Assembly: GCA_027475525.1 (NCBI GenBank)
Contig: JAMWFC010000058.1
Span: 1,263,270-1,327,269, forward strand
DNA from: Macrolepiota albuminosa
Taxonomy: Eukaryota > Basidiomycota > Agaricomycetes > Agaricales > Agaricaceae
DNA length: 64,000 bases
Direction: 5' to 3'
A model generated the notes under the pieces. That model searched no databases, was not told the origin of the DNA, and saw nothing but the letters and a program-made list of their open reading frames with translations. The position numbers were made by a program, and so were the translations under genes. Shown here piece by piece: positions 47,210 to 62,473 of this stretch. The stretch's first letter is position 1. Every line of letters begins with the position of its first letter.

Positions 47210-48722
47210 GAGTGTCTGAGAGAAGCCTTAGCACCTCACGTGTAGTTAACGATCAACGCATGACCCATCTGTTCTATTTAAAAAATACAGCGTCAAAAGT
47301 TTTTCCACAGGATTGGAAAATTGCCACAAGGCACCGAGTCTTCAGATGCAGTCGTGTATCCCAGAAGGCAGTCAGTCACACTGGCAAACCCGTTAAAAGA
47401 CAATAGGTCCATCGTGAATCCCGAGGTGATTCTTGTCTTGACACATCATGCTGTGCTCACCCTTGTCGCCTCGCACCCCGCTGACGCTGCCCTGCACACC
47501 CAGGCGAGCAGAATAACCAGCACAAAGAAATCTCCTAAATTATTGAAAGCAGAAACACAAGTAAAGGGGGGGAAGACAAACTTGAACGACATATTTACCT
47601 TCCGCTCTTGAACAATCCTACTCGTCAACCTCATCACCCTCCCACGAACTAAACCCCAGATCCTTTACGCTCCCGACAGCAAGCAACAACACAACACATC
47701 AGCCAATATCACCTCTGCACGAGAGGTAGGATCCTCATTATATCTGCGACAGTGTTGTACGACGATCATGACCATACAACAACAACAGAGACCCCTGGTT
47801 GGGTTGTTTGACGCCTATGCGTTGATCACGAAACAGCTGGGAAACGGTTCTCGACCTTTTTACTCCTTTTTCGGCGATATGCGCGCTCCCAGGCGCAGCA
47901 GCAGTGTTCGCTCTCGCTTTGCTTTGCGCGAGTCAGACACCAAGATATCAAGTATAACCGCCACCCTCTCTCTGGGCAAATCGTCGCTGAGGGATTCATC
48001 AAGTGGTGGGTCTCGGTAGGCGCCCGAAGTGACAAGTTCTACCAGTCTTTCCTGCGGGCGTCTGATGACTCGCCTGATAAGCCTGGTCTGTGGCCGTCGC
48101 CACCGCGTTGGGCACACAGGGATCAACACTCCTCGTTGCGTGACAAGTAACGCTCTCGCTTTACCGCTCATCTACCCCACCTCTTACAAAGTAGGTCAGA
48201 GCCTGAAACAAATCTGATAGCAGAAAAGGTGGCTGTTGCAAGCAACGAGATGATTGATCTTAGTAGTAATGGATGGTTGCTTTTGAGTGTTGCGTACTGA
48301 TTTGGGTAGTGGCAAATGGATGCGTATCACTTGCGAGCAGAATCAAAAGACATGAGATTCTCAGACGTAGATATAAAGGATACAGATGTGGATAAGTAAG
48401 ATGGTATTGAGGTAAAAGTAACGGATAAAAGAGGTGAATGTCTCGACAGATGGGGAAGGGTAACAGTTCCACGCAACGTCTGTTTAAAAAAAGAGAAGGG
48501 ATTACGAGATCACGCCCGTCGCTTGGCCAAGGATAGATAAATCAAGGGCGGTACGGAAACGTGACACATCGACAGGCGTACAGCATGATTGCTGACGAGC
48601 CGGAAGGGAAGGCTGTGCGTTGCCTGGGTGGAGCGTAAGATGATGATGGACATGCGGTAAAGGTGTGTGTGGAGTGCTTACACATGGGGAAAATAGCTGT
48701 TGACATAGGAATGATGACAAGT
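47210..48722. other. Intergenic region
   Basis: About 1.5 kb with the Crinkler-like promoter and the 3' side of the C2H2 gene. A 104-codon minus-strand frame (47860-48171; LVTSGAYRDPPLDESLSDDL) reads somewhat protein-like but matches nothing I know. The other frames overlap each other and look random. Confidence 0.4.
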
Positions 48723-49593
48723 TTACTTGACGTCCGGGCAAGCGCACGCGGGGGCCTTGCCAATGAAGCCCCTGCCACACGAGTCGCACCAGCTCCTGGG
48801 GCCCTTTTCTACACCGATAGAGACTCTGCTTGAAGCAGAGCGGTGGGACGAGGTGTCCTCGTCACGGTGGATACTGACGAGATGACGACCGAGGTCATGC
48901 TTGCGACTAAAGGAGCGACCACACGAGCTGTGTGGGCAGACATGGGGCTTGAGCCTGTTTGGATCGTGGGTGGCCATGTGTGTCTTTAAATTGTAGGCAC
49001 GGGCAAAGGCTGTGGAGAAATGAGACTGGATACTACAACAATAAGCAGGGGCACTGACCTCTAGGGCAGCTGGAGCACTTGTACTTTTTACGGGGATCGG
49101 GCTTGTCCTGGGGCGGAGAGATGTTGGAAGGCGAGATGGTGGCTGTGGGTGTGGCATAGGGAAAGTTAGGGTAGAAATCGTTGGCACACTTGGAAGGGGG
49201 AGCATAGTCGGAGAAACTGGATCTATTGAGGAAGGACTTGGGACTGTGGGGAGGAGTTGGCGGGAGGGGAGCAAAGGAGGCAGGGTCTGGGAGATAGTCG
49301 GAGTCGATGCAGATGCGGGAAAAGTCCATGTCGTAGTGGGACTGGAGTTCAGAATAGAAGGAAAGAGAGTCCTCTGACTGGGTTATAGAAGAGGGAGGGC
49401 CAAGACTCTGGGGCAGCTGGTGCTTGGAGAAAGCATTGTTGACCTGAGTGACCTCGAGTTCAAGGAGATCGAGCTGATCCAACTCATTCTCGAAACAGTC
49501 GATCGAGGGGGCAGCGAGCTCAGCAGGCGAATGGAACGACGAAAAGTCGAGGCCATAGAGCTTGTTCCACTGCAGCTGGGATGGGTCGTACAT
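48723..49593 (-). CDS. C2H2 zinc-finger transcription factor, Crz1-like
   Basis: Two adjacent C2H2 fingers at the C terminus: YKCSSCPRAFARAYNLKTHM, then HVCPHSSCGRSFSRKHDLGR plus HLVSIH. A basic/Ser stretch follows, and a Cys-rich end, SWCDSCGRGFIGKAPACACP, then DVK. A 49-nt intron (49010-49058) splits the first finger between SCPR and AFARAYN. The N-terminal 180 residues are Pro/Ser/Asp-rich (PLPPTPPHSPKSFLNRSSFS), likely activation and phosphorylation regions. The finger pair plus the C-terminal Cys motif resembles the calcineurin-responsive Crz1 group of basidiomycetes, but I cannot see a clear PxIxIT docking site. The name is therefore a best guess; a C2H2 DNA-binding regulator is certain. 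Confidence 0.8.
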
Positions 49594-49694
49594 TGTCTTT
49601 TGGTCTCATCATTCCACCCCCGTCCTATTATCTTGCTGCGCTTCCTTACGTAACTACACTGCCTCCTACTACTACACTCCAACCCTAACACAAG
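49594..49694. other. Very short tandem spacer MCM5 to C2H2 gene
   Basis: About 100 bp lie between the MCM5 stop and the start codon of the downstream C2H2 gene on the same strand. The two transcripts must abut or overlap, and the C2H2 promoter probably lies within MCM5. Confidence 0.5.
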
Positions 49695-52574
<2,880 letters not shown>

Positions 52575-52597
52575 CGTGAGTGTAGACAAGGCACGAT

Positions 52598-52751
52598 TGT
52601 GAAAAGATTGGATTGAACTATAAATGAGTTTAGGGTTGGTCGTTACGCGTACCGAGTGCTTATGTCAACAAATCTGTGAAAAGATTGGATTGAACTATAA
52701 ATGAGTTTAGGGTTGGTCGTTACGCGTACCGAGTGCTTATGTCAACAAATC
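52598..52751. repeat. 77-bp perfect tandem duplication 14
   Basis: Bases 52598-52674 recur exactly at 52675-52751, in the region just upstream of MCM5. It doubles an ACGCGT box and a TTTAGGGTT word. Confidence 0.97.
52645..52650. promoter_or_regulatory. ACGCGT (MCB-like) box in the MCM5 promoter
   Basis: A palindromic ACGCGT lies 71 bp before the MCM5 start codon. In fungi, MBF binds this element to drive G1/S genes, and MCM genes are classical targets. A telobox-like TTTAGGGTT lies 17 bp away (52629-52637). The second ACGCGT at 52722-52727 is in the duplicated copy and may not be real. Function is inferred from position and motif. Confidence 0.5.
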
Positions 52752-52989
52752 CATCCTCCATCCTCCTCCATCCCTTTTGATTTCTACCCTGACAAATCCA
52801 TCGTCTAGGAAGTCGTTATCACCATTGTTGCTGAAAGACACATCTCGAAATAAGAACATGGATATCTGGCGGCGAGCCTGAAAGGCAAAACTCTTAGGAC
52901 AGAACACAGCACTAAATTCAGTCGACAATGGAAAGAGGTTCCGTAATAACTAGTGATACACCAGGTACTTTACAAGAAAAGTGTATTAA

Positions 52990-54466
52990 TTAATGGTGTC
53001 GGTCCCAATCCCCAGGCGGTCCCCGCCCACCCATTCCCCGTCTACGGCTCATACCCCGATCATCTCTTCCTGAAGTCAAGACGAGATGCTTGTCGACAAG
53101 CTATAGATCAAATAGGTCAGGACTATCAAGCGGGTCAAACTATGAGGTCCTACGTCGTTCAAAATATTGGTCGATTTCGTAAGCGAAGATAACACAGCGG
53201 TCAACTGCACGTCGGCGTATTCCTTGCAAGTGGCATAAATATATTGTAGCAGTCGAAGATGTAAATGTAGACGTACCGTCGAGAACTCATCGCGGAAAGC
53301 TTTGTTTTCAGTGGCAGGCAACGATGCTATCAGCGCCGAGAGAGCGCGCAGTGTGGCGTGATCTTTTTGAGCTTGGCCTTGTTTTCAGTGGCAGGCAACG
53401 ATGCTATCAGCGCCGAGAGAGCGCGCAGTGTGGCGTGATCTTTTTGAGCTTGGCCTTGATTCAAGCATTAAATCAAAATAAACAGGCAAAATATGAGAAC
53501 CATACCAGAAATAACATCCGTAACGTATTTAACGAGTACCAATATGCGCTCGTGAAGCATCTTAACGGCAGACCGCTGCGTTTGCAGATGTGACTCTACT
53601 GTGGCGTCGATCTCAGTCGCCGATTCGAAAATGGTAAGAAATGACAATATGCCATACAGCTTGTGCCGGTTCCCCCTCCTCGCGCTGTCCAATCTACTGC
53701 GATTCGTTCTGCTTCACCAGTTTCCACTTTGTATGGTACCTCAATGAAGACTGGTCGCGATGTACGTTCTTTAATCTCCACTGATGGTTCGTACGCCTTG
53801 AATGGTAGTGGTTGAGAGTTTATCGAAGTAGAAGCCATGTCATTGTTATGCTGGAGCACCAGCAAGAGTGGCGTTGAACAAAAGCCCGTGAACTATGGGA
53901 TTGCATGAGTAGGACGATGGAAGCCAGTAGGAGAAGAACGCGCTTGGTCATGGAGCGCAATGTGACGGTTTGTTGGGAATGCTGTAACAGTGTACCAGCC
54001 AATAAACTCTAACGAGGGAAATACTTGCTTGTCTGTGGCAACGATCTCTTCCAGTTAGTTGCAAGTGATAATGAATGCGTGCACATACTCACACTGGTCG
54101 CGTCGAGAGACAAGGAATTCTAAATCAACGGATTCTCCATCGTCTTTAACGGCAAGTTCAAAGGTAGTAACGATCTCCACTTCTCGACCAATCTGGGTTC
54201 CCAAAAGCCCACCAAGGACTGGCCAGCCCGTCAGCTTAACGTTGTGACGTTGAATAAGGAACACACCAAAGGGAGAGTGAGTGTTCTGTTGTAACTTTAG
54301 TCGCGTGAGATGTTCAGAAATGTTGAGGATCGGGAGCGGGTGTCTGATCGATGTTTCTTCAATAAAGAGATGAAACACGATGAGATACTCACAAGGATAA
54401 GGTCAGCCCTGAAGTCGCTGTGGAAGCTAGGACTACAGAAACTTCATCGGTGTCCATGGCACTCAT
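52990..54466 (-). CDS. CSN6: COP9 signalosome subunit 6
   Basis: MPN-domain scaffold subunit of the COP9 signalosome, which removes NEDD8 from cullin ubiquitin ligases. The start at 54466 gives MSAMDTDEVSVVL, then SGLTLSL/HPLPILNISEHLTR (intron between), HNVKLTGWPVLGGLLGTQIG, REVEIVTTFELAVKDDGE and FLVSRRDQ. Further on come SVEIKERTSRPVFIEVPYKV, ETGEAERIAVDWTARGGG, SHLQTQRSAVKMLHERI, LVLVKYVTDVISG, ASLPATENKAFRDEFST and EYADVQLTAVLSSLTKSTN. The tail LTSGRDDRGMSRRRGMGGRG ends PPGDWDRHH. The MPN domain lacks the JAMM zinc ligands, as expected for CSN6 (CSN5 is the catalytic one). Duplication 15 (53302-53458) interrupts the exon before ASLPATENK; duplication 16 is upstream of the start. Confidence 0.92.
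53302..53458. repeat. 77-bp perfect tandem duplication 15
   Basis: Bases 53302-53378 recur exactly at 53379-53455 (three further bases match). Inside the CSN6 exon encoding ALSALIASLPATENK; it shifts the frame. Confidence 0.97.
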
Positions 54467-54835
54467 AATGAATATGCTCAAAATTATAATATCTTTCACA
54501 AGCAGGGAGAGTTTCGAGATACACGTGATATGATGTAAATATTGTTTGAGCGCTGCGCTAGACCTATTGCCCGCATTTATTGAAATAACCTGAAGATACA
54601 CGTGATATGATGTAAATATTGTTTGAGCGCTGCGCTAGACCTATTGCCCGCATTTATTGAAATAACCTGAATGAAAACAATAAGTACATCAGATGCCAAT
54701 GGAAAACCTCAAGTGATAATAGCTTATACGAGATAGACGATAACTAGTAATGACAGATGATGAAAACATTGTGGACCACCAAAGTAGATGCCATGTAAAT
54801 ACCGATAGCTGGGTTGTAAATGGCGAGCAAACAAT
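54467..54835. other. Spacer between CSN6 and the FRAY kinase
   Basis: Holds the CSN6 promoter/5' leader and the 3' end of the kinase, both minus-strand genes. Apart from duplication 16 nothing distinct was seen. Confidence 0.5.
54517..54671. repeat. 77-bp perfect tandem duplication 16
   Basis: Bases 54517-54593 recur exactly at 54594-54670 (one extra match), in the 5' leader region of CSN6. Confidence 0.97.
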
Positions 54836-56925
54836 TCATGTATGGCTGACACCTGTGCCGAGTAGCTGCTCTCGCCAATGATGGGATTTTTTCTTGACTT
54901 GTGACTGTGGCGACTGTTTTCGTTCCTCGTCACCATAATCATTCCGACCGCGATTGGGTGTTCTCTGAACATTGAGTTTGACTCTATGCCAGAGACCTTG
55001 CCGGGAATGTGTCGAGGACGAAGAGGACGACAGAGAAGATGAAGGAGACGACGGAGAAAAAGTTGTCTGCGGAGCTAGCTTCCGTACATCTTTTGGAGTT
55101 TGCATTCTACTGGTGATGGCAGACGATGGACTAGACTCGCTTTTAGTAGATGCTGACGTCGAGCTCAACAGCACAGGATCGGAGGTGAAACCAGAATCCG
55201 ATGGCGTGGACGAAGGTGTCGATGAGTCGTCCGATACCTCTTGCGTTGCGTTGTCATCCAGATCGTTAGTCGGAGTAGCCCATGAAAACTCCTTTGAGTG
55301 CTGGAGAGAAGCTCCTCCATATCGAAACGAACCTCCATCGATCTCAAAGACGCCATTGCATTCCTTAGCCAGAGCTGGGTCTTCTGCAGTCAGGTGTCGC
55401 GGTAACCCCGGGTGGACTGTCATTGTAGCGAAATCCCAAGATTCAAATGACTGCATGGTCACTGAATTGTTGAGGACCCTGCGTTCCTGACGCTGCGTCA
55501 ATGGAGGGAGATCCTCTATCAGACCGTTAGAAAAAGACCATGCGGTAAGTGAAGGGATGGCATACTAAGGATAGTCCGAACTAAATAAGACTTTTTCTTG
55601 GCTCCCCTGAAGAAAGGAGTCTCCAATAAGTCTTGTGTCGTGGGGCTGGAACATGTCCTATCAGAAAAGAGCTTATGCACAACGTGAAGGATGACCACCG
55701 TTTGGAAGGATCTTTGACCAAGCAGCTTTCCACTATCTCCTTGAAAGCGCGAGAATACTTGTATGTGCCTCCATCGCGGTCAAGCGTTGGTGGGTCATCC
55801 TGAATTCTGATTTTTTATGAGGTCAGCTCTGACAGGAGTAAGTCGTATTAAGTGACAAACGTTCTCATGAGAACCCGTTGTGGTGTTTCCCTTGATCGCG
55901 GCGGACGCCCCTGAGTCAACTCCAGAGCTGTGATACCGAAGCTCCATATATCGGCAGAAGTATCATACTGGTGGCCTTGTATAAGCTCAGGAGCCATCCA
56001 ACATGGCTAAGATTCGCCATCAGCATGCGTTGAGTTACGATGAGTAATTACGTACTGTGCCGACAAAGGACTTTCGTTTCCCAATTCTTGGTCGTTCTGG
56101 CAGTTGTGGAGTATGATCAAATAGTAATACTCTCTTGGAGGTCGGAGAAACATTATAGTTGGGTCGAGATATCGTGGCAGACACAGAGACACTCGGTGTT
56201 TTTGACGACGAAGAGCGCTGGGATGGATCTTCTGCCAAGTCTGCCGCAACACCGAGATCACCCAAAAGAACGGTTCCATCGTCATCAATGAGCAGATTAG
56301 CAGCTTTTATGTCTCGATGAATAAAGCCGTTAGTGTGAAGGTAACTGCATGGAAAATAAACACAAATGCCACGTTTTTCAACAAGTCTACTCACTTCAGT
56401 CCTTGTAGAGCCTGTCGCAGAATGCAGCGAATAACTTCCTCTTCCATTCCGCCCGGCCATCCGTAGCGCATAACGTCAGCTGCACTGCCCTTGTTCATCA
56501 GACGTAATGCGATATGGAGTTTGTGGCCGTTAATCCAGGAACCACGAACACGTAAGACGTTTGGATGTTTAGACAACGACATCAGAGTAGTCTCTCGCTG
56601 AAGGAGGGCAAGTGAACGTGGAGGCAGTGAATCAAGATCAAGAACTTTGAGAGCACAAGGAATGGACGCTGGCAAGGGTGCGTTGGGCCAAGGTACTGGC
56701 GGCTGATAAGCTGCAGCATATACAATCGAAGAAGCTCCGAATCCAATCGGTGAACCAATGACATAGTCAGCTTCATTGTCACTTGCGATGATTCATGAGT
56801 ATTTCGACAGTGACGAAGCAGAAAGCGCTGATAACTTCTTACCTGTACATTTGCCATTCGTCTTCCACAGCACCGATGAAGCTACCCGACTGCAAAAGCA
56901 CGGGGTTAGGTGATCTGGAAGCCAT
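54836..56925 (-). CDS. STE20-family kinase, FRAY/OSR1-SPAK type
   Basis: Ser/Thr kinase of the GCK group. The start at 56925 gives [20 protein letters not shown]. The kinase domain reads [18 protein letters not shown] (Gly loop), [12 protein letters not shown] (ATP Lys), [40 protein letters not shown] (catalytic loop), [14 protein letters not shown] (DLG in place of DFG), [53 protein letters not shown] and [22 protein letters not shown]. The APE and RPP blocks are characteristic of FRAY-like fungal kinases. After the domain come 220 Ser-rich residues ending LGTGVSHT; I see no clear OSR1 CCT domain. Between the DLG and the APE lies a long Ser-rich insertion ([20 protein letters not shown]). 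Substrates are unknown. Confidence 0.85.
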
Positions 56926-58532
56926 GTTCTTATAAAGGGGTTTCTAGGAATAGGTGGGAAAGCGTAATAACGTATATAGCAACCAGATCCAGTCTGGAAG
57001 TTGCGATTATATAGAAAAGCAAAGCGAAAGGAGATTGCGAGGAAACAAGACCGGTAAGGTACACCTGAGGTAGCGTAAAGAGTTCAGGACCCCTCGGACC
57101 TTTGACCTAAGTCGATCGGGTAAATGACTGCAAATACCGATATATACACGATCATTTATGCGGTGGGCAATGTCTGGGGCGAACTCCCATGGACGCGTCA
57201 GATAGAAGCCATAATGTGCGATTTAAACACCATACTACCTGCTGATCAAGCGGTCTGTGTCACCTGCTCTCGTTTTCAAATCATCAACACACTTGTGCAG
57301 GGCCGTTACTCATCAAAAAAAGCACGTCATGAATGATCTATACCTGATAAATAGCGAATTGTACCATGGTCTAAGGTAGGCGAAATTCCACGTATGACAT
57401 TGCATGGAAGTAGGCCTTACTTCTCCCAGCTTTTCACATTGAGCATATAAATGAGCACTACTATTTACTGTCACTTGCCAGGCGTCCTATTCATTATCAG
57501 TCTACGTTGTTTTTTTGATGTCCATGTTTCTCGCCATTCAGTTGCTCGAACATAGGCACTAAATCAAGTACCCGGTAACTATGCCAATTGCCTTAACAAT
57601 AATGAGTTACCTCTTATTTTACACTGCGGAAGGAATTCTCAAATGTACCCGGTAACTATGCCAATTGCCTTAACAATAATGAGTTACCTCTTATTTTACA
57701 CTGCGGAAGGAATTCTCAAATTTAACTAAACAGTGCTCTCAGACCACCGAAAGGCTTGAGGGGTTTTAAAAGCTCCAGTTCCATTATTCCGCACTTGTTA
57801 ATTATGATTACGGACAGTGTTTTCAAGCAAAACCCTTGAACAACCGTGGACAAAAATATTTGTTCTAAATCGACCCTACACACAGAGTCAAAGTGGAAGG
57901 AATCACAATGCTATAAGAGTGCGTTGAGGTCTATCATCGGAGGGGATGAGCAGGAACGGGACATCCTCGTGAAGTCAAGTCCAGACACCCTTCTATGCTC
58001 TTCCTTTTGCATGAATGTCTTGCCGTCGAATGTCAACTAGGTAAGCTGTGGTACATATTAATCGCCGCATCCTAGGAGCCAGTAAAGGAACGTGAGTTAG
58101 GTATCTTCATGGTTGCAGCTGAGTGCTTGTGCGATTGCTCTCCCGATGTAGGGGCAAGACAAAACACGAAAGACCAGGAAGTCGCTATTCGCCTGACTGT
58201 TAGGGCTGGGGTTTGCGATACTTGGACACGATTGCCGCCTCGGCTGATATTTGACGAGGAAGGAACTGGGAAGTTATTCAGAGTTAATATTGATGCACGA
58301 ATGAATCCAAAGATGAAGTCAAGTAATGCATCCAGCTACAGCAAACGTCTAGCTGGTATGTAGGACGCAAGATTGCTTAACTAACAATACGGGGATCGTA
58401 AAAATGTGACCCGGATGTCACAGTTCCTTTTGCGAGGAACACCACTTTATTTATACTTTATTCCTGTCCACCATTTATAGTCCCGCCGTTTCACAGTACT
58501 CCCTGCACTTTCGATTCTCCGGTGCATTGTAC
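56926..58532. other. Divergent intergenic region FRAY kinase / SRPK kinase
   Basis: 1.6 kb between two divergent kinase genes. It contains duplication 17 (57568-57721) and several short frames (57124-57336, 58109-58363) without recognisable domains. Confidence 0.45.
57568..57721. repeat. 77-bp perfect tandem duplication 17
   Basis: Bases 57568-57644 recur exactly at 57645-57721, in intergenic DNA with no gene nearby. Flanks do not match. Confidence 0.97.
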
Positions 58533-61500
58533 ATGGCTCCGGAGAAACATTGTGCCAAGTATCAATACGTTGTCACCCCAAACGGTCCCAAGATTCTTCC
58601 CGTTCTCGAGCAGTCAAGCAAAGAGGAAGAAAGCCCGGCAGATTATAACGCCGGAGGTTATTTGCAGGTTAAAGTTGGTGACACATTCAAGAGCGGTCGT
58701 TATCGAGTAGTGAGGAAACTCGGGTGCGTGGATATAATGGGTGTGAAATGGAGCTTTGACTGATTTCACGCGATTTCTTCGCAATTTAAGTTGGGGTCAT
58801 TTTTCTACTGTTTGGCTAGTAAAGGACACGCAGTAAGCACTTTCATAATCTGTTCTATGTCCGGGATGTCTCATCGCCTGCTTTCTAGAGAGCATTGTCA
58901 TTCCGCACTGAAAGTCGTCAAATCTGCTGGACGATACGCCGAAACTGCTCGAGATGAAATTAAACTCCTGTCTCGAGTTGCTTCTGTCTCTCCAACACAT
59001 CCTGGACGCCTACACATAGTCTCCTTTCTCGACTCATTCGTTACACAAGGCCCTGAGTCATCTCACGTTTGCATCGTATTCGAGCCTCTGGGTGAAAATT
59101 TGCTAGGACTCATCGAGAGGAACAAGAAGAAAGGGGTTCCGAAGGCACTTATCAGAGTCATTGCAAAGCAAGTTCTTCTTGGACTACAGTACCTTCATGA
59201 TGAATGTAATCTCATCCATACTGATATCAAACCGGAAAACATATGTAAGTCTTCCTCTTCGTTTGTTTTTCGTCCTTCCCAGCCTCCTGTCCTTTATCCT
59301 GTCCTTCAGCTCTCATCCAACTCATGCTGACTACATCTGCGGTCTGCGGAGCTAATTTTACTTATCCTTATCTTCGACTTACACATAAATGTTGACATTC
59401 ATCTCCATATAGTAATTGCCATACCTGACGTCGAGACGCATATCCATGCTGAACTTTCGGCATCGCCAACGCCAACTTCACGACGTGTTGGGGTTCCCCT
59501 ACCGATGAAATCTCGTAGTGGGGTTACTATACCCCACAGCCAGCAAGCGGCTCGGCGGCAGGTTCAGATATTCAATTCTCAGCCTTTGGCTAGTCCGACT
59601 AGGAGTATCATTGATCTTACTCGAAGTGTCCCTGGAAGCTTAAAGTTTGGTCTGAATGCCACCAATGGAAACCACGAGAGCAACAGTAACACGCTCTCGA
59701 GGAGTCTTATCAATCAGATCTCTATCGGAACCGCAGGTAGTACCAGCGCAAGCGGAACGGCGAAAAGCCTGAGCTCCAAGCATACCAGTGGACTGATTGC
59801 TCCTGCGAAACAATTGTTTGGAAATACGATCCTCACTGCACATAAACATAATCCACTATCATCTTCCACCTCGTCTTCATCTTCGTCGATATCATCTACC
59901 GCCGTTTCTGTCGCAGCAGGTGCAAGCAGCGTTATAAGTACGCCGCCAACGTCTTTGTCGTACTCCCTGGGCATAGCGGTCACAGGCTTGATGGGAATAT
60001 CAAGGGCTGGGGATTATCTAACGAGCAATGACTTAACCGGAGAGAAAAATTTGAGCCATTCGAGAGAAAGGATTCTCGTGAAGGGGAGAAATATGAAGGT
60101 CTCCATCGAAGATGAGTTAGAGGAGGCGACCTCAACCAGTTGGAAGGACGTCCTCGAAAAACCCAAATCCTGGTCTGAAAAGATACTGCCAGGGATATCA
60201 TCATCCTACAAGTCACCGGTTGTGGTACACACGAAGTCCAAATTATGTCAAGTGCAGAATTCTCACCACTCACATCCTCGGTCGAGTATCCCGTCATCTT
60301 CGTTTTGGAAGGATCCCGGCACTGCAGCTCCAGCACCTGCAGTGGTAGTTTCCGTCGTGGCAGGTGCCGACGGAAAAGAGGGGGATAGGAGTTCGTTCAA
60401 CTTCCCACCTATAAGCACAGGGTGTACTACGTCCGTGTCAGAAGTTTCCTCAGTTACAGTGACTATCGCTCAATCATCGCGTACTGTGACACCTGCGGAC
60501 ACGCCATCGCCTTCGAAAAAGTCACCGTCACTCATCAAGAAAGCTGTTCTTAACACACTTTCCACTGACATTGAGATACAGCCACTCGAGTCCACTACTA
60601 ATCCAATGCACATAACTGCTAAATCTACTCCATCACTGTTATCCCAGACGGCTCCACTACGTCCGACATCTTTGAAGCCGACGCCTTCGAGTTCTCGATC
60701 CCCTCCTCAGCATACTTCCCTTCTCTCAGCCCATAAACCTTCTCTTTCAGTAATATGTACCTCTGATCCTCACTGTCGGTCTACCACCCATACGCGTACT
60801 AATCCTCTGACCATTGATGTCCCTCCAGTCCCCGCTCCCCCGCCTACTCCAGTCGAGACAGCCTTCGATTCCTCATGTATTTCTGATCCACCATCCTCTT
60901 CCTCACATGCATCCACTCTTCCAATTCAAGTCCCAACAACAACGAATCCCACTCCCTCTGTTGTCCTTCCTCCGATATCTGTCAAGATTGCGGACTTGGG
61001 TAATGCGACACCATCAGAGAAGCATTATACAGAAGATATACAGACTCGTCAATACCGTGCACCCGAAGCTATCCTCGGCAAACGCGACTGGGATGCTCGT
61101 GCCGATATTTGGAGCGTAGCTTGCGTCGTGGGTGATATGAAAAAAATTAGCCTTATATCGATCTAATATGCGACCCACAGGTGTTCGAGCTTTTAACTTC
61201 GGAATTCCTCTTCGATCCTCATGGGCAAGGAGAACGATTTACAAAAGACGATGACCATATGGCGCAAATAATTGAACTTCTGGGAGATTTTCCTCTACAT
61301 GTCAAGATGGGCGGAAAATACAGTCGGGAGCTCTTCGACCATGATGGTGTGTTGAGAATCTTGCATGGTTCCTTGATCTTCGATAAAATCTCACTTCTTG
61401 AGTAGGTAATCTGCGTTATATTCACGAGTTGCGGCCATGGCCACTGAACCGTGTCATGGCTGAAAAGTATGGATATTCGGTTTCTGACGCTGCGGCGCTT

Positions 61501-61620
61501 TCAGATTTCTTACTTCCTATGTTGGCCATTGATATGAAGGAACGCGCGCATGCGAGGGACATGCTCGACCATCCCTGGCTATCACCTTCCCCTAACGATG
61601 AAGAACTTGTTGAATGGTGA
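58533..61620 (+). CDS. SR-protein-specific kinase (SRPK/Sky1 family)
   Basis: Phosphorylates Arg-Ser-rich splicing and mRNA-export factors. The ATG at 58533 gives MAPEKHCAKYQYVVTPNGPK, then GGYLQVKVGDTFKSGRYRVV, the SRPK lead-in. After introns come KLGWGHFSTVWLVKDT (Gly loop), SALKVVKSAGRYAETARDEI, VCIVFEPLGENLLGLI and LIHTDIKPENILIAIPDVE (catalytic loop, split by a 168-nt intron at 59245-59412). A Ser/Thr/Pro-rich spacer of over 500 residues (59470-60970) interrupts the kinase, as in all SRPKs. Then come VKIADLGNATP (DLGN in place of DFG), IQTRQYRAPEAILG, WSVACVVFELLTSEFLFDPH, IIELLGDFPLHVKMGGKYS, LRYIHELRPWPLNRVMAEKY and the C-terminal DHPWLSPSPNDEELVEW. A complete gene by family standards. 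Confidence 0.93.
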
Positions 61621-62473
61621 CGGTATGATCCGACCTATCTTTGTTCTTTGTATTCAGAACACACTTTATGGATTTTGTTTGAGGGATGCAGGAAACGACT
61701 ACATAGACGACTATAGACTATGATATGTTTTACATTATCATTATTTTCTCTTCAGTCCTTAATCATTTTTTAATACTCCGCGACAAAAGTAGCAGTTAGA
61801 GATTCGATCGGTTCTTAAACTTGGCTGAATTCTGTTCAATGCCACGCGCGCAAGTCGGCTGGATTTACCGGCGCGGTCCGCGCAAGAACAATCGCGTACC
61901 CTTCGAAAATCTGGAAAACATCAAAAACATAGCAAGTAAATATCCTGGCACACTCTGTTGAAGCACCAGTCTGAGTAATAAAATATAGGGATTGAGTCTG
62001 TTCAGATAGATGTTATGGTTGACGTCGACGAGGACGGGCACGACGTTCCAGCAAAGAATCGGACATGTGCTGTGCGGTCACGATCACGGAACTATGTACT
62101 TGAAAGCAGAACATCCACGTGACATATATATTGTTGACACCTACACGCTGCGGCCCCGTTGCTGAGGTCTTGTTCAGGTCTATTCATTTCTGAGTCTTAC
62201 TGTACCAAACAGTCACAGAAATCAGAATCTGAAGAGTGCTCCTTCTAAGTCTTGCTTGTCAATACTCTTCCTACGAAATTGTACTTAAGCCACTGGGACC
62301 ATTCTATTTCCGCCATTGACATATTCAGGGGTTCTCCGTGGGCTCTGTGACATATCTTGCAATCCCATTGTGTTGTCCTCGTGCCCATTGAATCCATCGA
62401 TAACCATTTTTCCATAAAAAGGAAGAGGTGACTGTTTCTCCTCACTTGCCTAACTGTTTGCTCACCGCTCGCT
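61621..62473. other. Intergenic region upstream of the FunK1-like gene
   Basis: Between two plus-strand genes. No supported gene; a minus-strand frame at 62245-62673 lies over the start of the FunK1-like gene and is a shadow. Confidence 0.45.

Noticed and set aside
48502..48789. 95-codon minus-strand frame after the C2H2 gene
   Set aside because: It overlaps the C2H2 coding end in another frame and its 3' untranslated region; composition is His/Pro/Ser-biased.
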